Shown here one piece after another: positions 21,865 to 22,250 of a DNA stretch of 22,250 nucleotides. Source of the stretch: Dehalococcoidia bacterium (lineage in GTDB: Bacteria; Chloroflexota; Dehalococcoidia; GIF9; AB-539-J10). Each line of letters starts with the position of its first letter. Within the stretch, counting starts at the first letter, position 1. The stretch is from the NCBI GenBank assembly GCA_029857995.1, contig JAOUFZ010000006.1, positions 1-22,250 on the forward strand. The letters run 5' to 3'. The notes under the pieces were generated by a model that made no database searches, had not been told where the DNA came from, and saw nothing but the letters and a program-made list of their open reading frames with translations. The translations under genes and the position numbers were made by a program.

Positions 21865-22250
21865 ATGAAGACAGATAAATACGACGAGCTTCAGGAGACA
21901 ACTGCACGTCTGGGTACAGAACGCCTGAGCAAGCTGTTCCCCCGCCTGAGTGCGCCCAGCATGGTCTCAATGGTAGCCATGTCCCTCTACATCCTAGCTG
22001 ATACTTTCTGGCTGGGTCGGGTCAGCTATGAGGCGATTGCCGCCATAACCATAACATTTCCATTCTATATCGTGGTGTTTGCTATAGGTCTTGGCTCTGG
22101 TATTGGCGCCAACTCGTTAGCATCGCGCCGATTCGGTGAAAGAAACATTGAAGCGACCAACCAGGTGGCTGGCCAGGTTTTTCCCTTGACCGCCATATTC
22201 GGGATCATTCTCGTCATTCCCAGTGTTTTCTTTGCCAGACAATTGGCTGC
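21865..22250 (+). CDS. MATE family efflux transporter, N-terminal part (3' end outside window)
   Basis: The first 128 codons of a multidrug and toxic-compound extrusion transporter are present. After a hydrophilic lead (MKTDKYDELQETTARLGTER) come LSKLFPRLSAPSMVSMVAMS, LYILADTFWLGRVSYEAIAA, ITITFPFYIVVFAIGLGSG and NSLASRRFGERNIEATNQVA, the order of the first three MATE helices and the conserved RFGE loop. The pump normally exports cationic drugs in exchange for sodium or protons. ATG 21865 has only a weak aggatt upstream. The gene continues beyond base 22250, so its C-terminal half is unseen. Confidence 0.88.
   Translation, partial: MKTDKYDELQETTARLGTERLSKLFPRLSAPSMVSMVAMSLYILADTFWLGRVSYEAIAAITITFPFYIVVFAIGLGSGIGANSLASRRFGERNIEATNQVAGQVFPLTAIFGIILVIPSVFFARQLA

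Overview
The window reads as a chromosomal segment of a Chloroflexota bacterium, most likely a Dehalococcoidia-type lineage. This rests on protein style and gene content (compact arg genes, single-domain small proteins, DUF362 and QueG-like Fe-S proteins, COG1313 radical SAM, a bacterial eRF1/Vms1-like protein beside mutS2) and is an inference, not proof. Base composition is moderate, except for a visibly A+T-rich stretch at about 12.2-13.9 kb. No rRNA, tRNA, CRISPR array, transposase or phage gene was found.

Layout. 1-6.3 kb, plus strand: the 3' part of dnaE (replicative polymerase alpha subunit), then argJ-argB-argD, which overlap or nearly touch and form one arginine-biosynthesis operon, then argG with its own ribosome-binding site. 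6.3-10.8 kb, mostly minus strand: a repeat-rich junction, a DUF4389 membrane protein, an ICMT/PEMT-like integral-membrane methyltransferase paired with a membrane-anchored exported protein, a four-helix DUF3147/GlpM-like protein and a DUF362 protein. A QueG-like double [4Fe-4S] protein is divergent from the DUF362 gene. 12.2-13.7 kb, minus strand: a run of very small genes (dodecin, a YegP-like DUF1508 protein, an Lmo0937-like protein, two DUF3096-like proteins and a broken ribbon-helix-helix gene) behind a near-consensus promoter. 14.0-18.0 kb, minus strand: mutS2, an eRF1-domain/Vms1-like protein and a SAM methyltransferase in series. 18.1-22.25 kb: an ANL (acyl-CoA-synthetase-like) protein with degenerate catalytic motifs, a convergent COG1313 radical SAM protein, an aspartate/glutamate racemase, and the 5' end of a MATE efflux pump.

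The items most worth attention are these. (1) A mutS2/Vms1-like gene pair: MutS2 is known in Bacillus to act on collided ribosomes and Vms1-type proteins cut peptidyl-tRNA, so the pair suggests a bacterial stalled-ribosome splitting-and-release module. (2) A roughly 62-65 bp dispersed palindromic repeat family with at least five full or partial copies, one of which supplies the tail of the radical SAM protein. (3) A different 48-bp palindrome inserted exactly in frame within dnaE. (4) An ANL-superfamily protein that has lost the P-loop signature and the C-terminal catalytic lysine. (5) The small-protein island, with 11-bp phased repeats overlying its promoter and an in-frame stop in the likely regulator.
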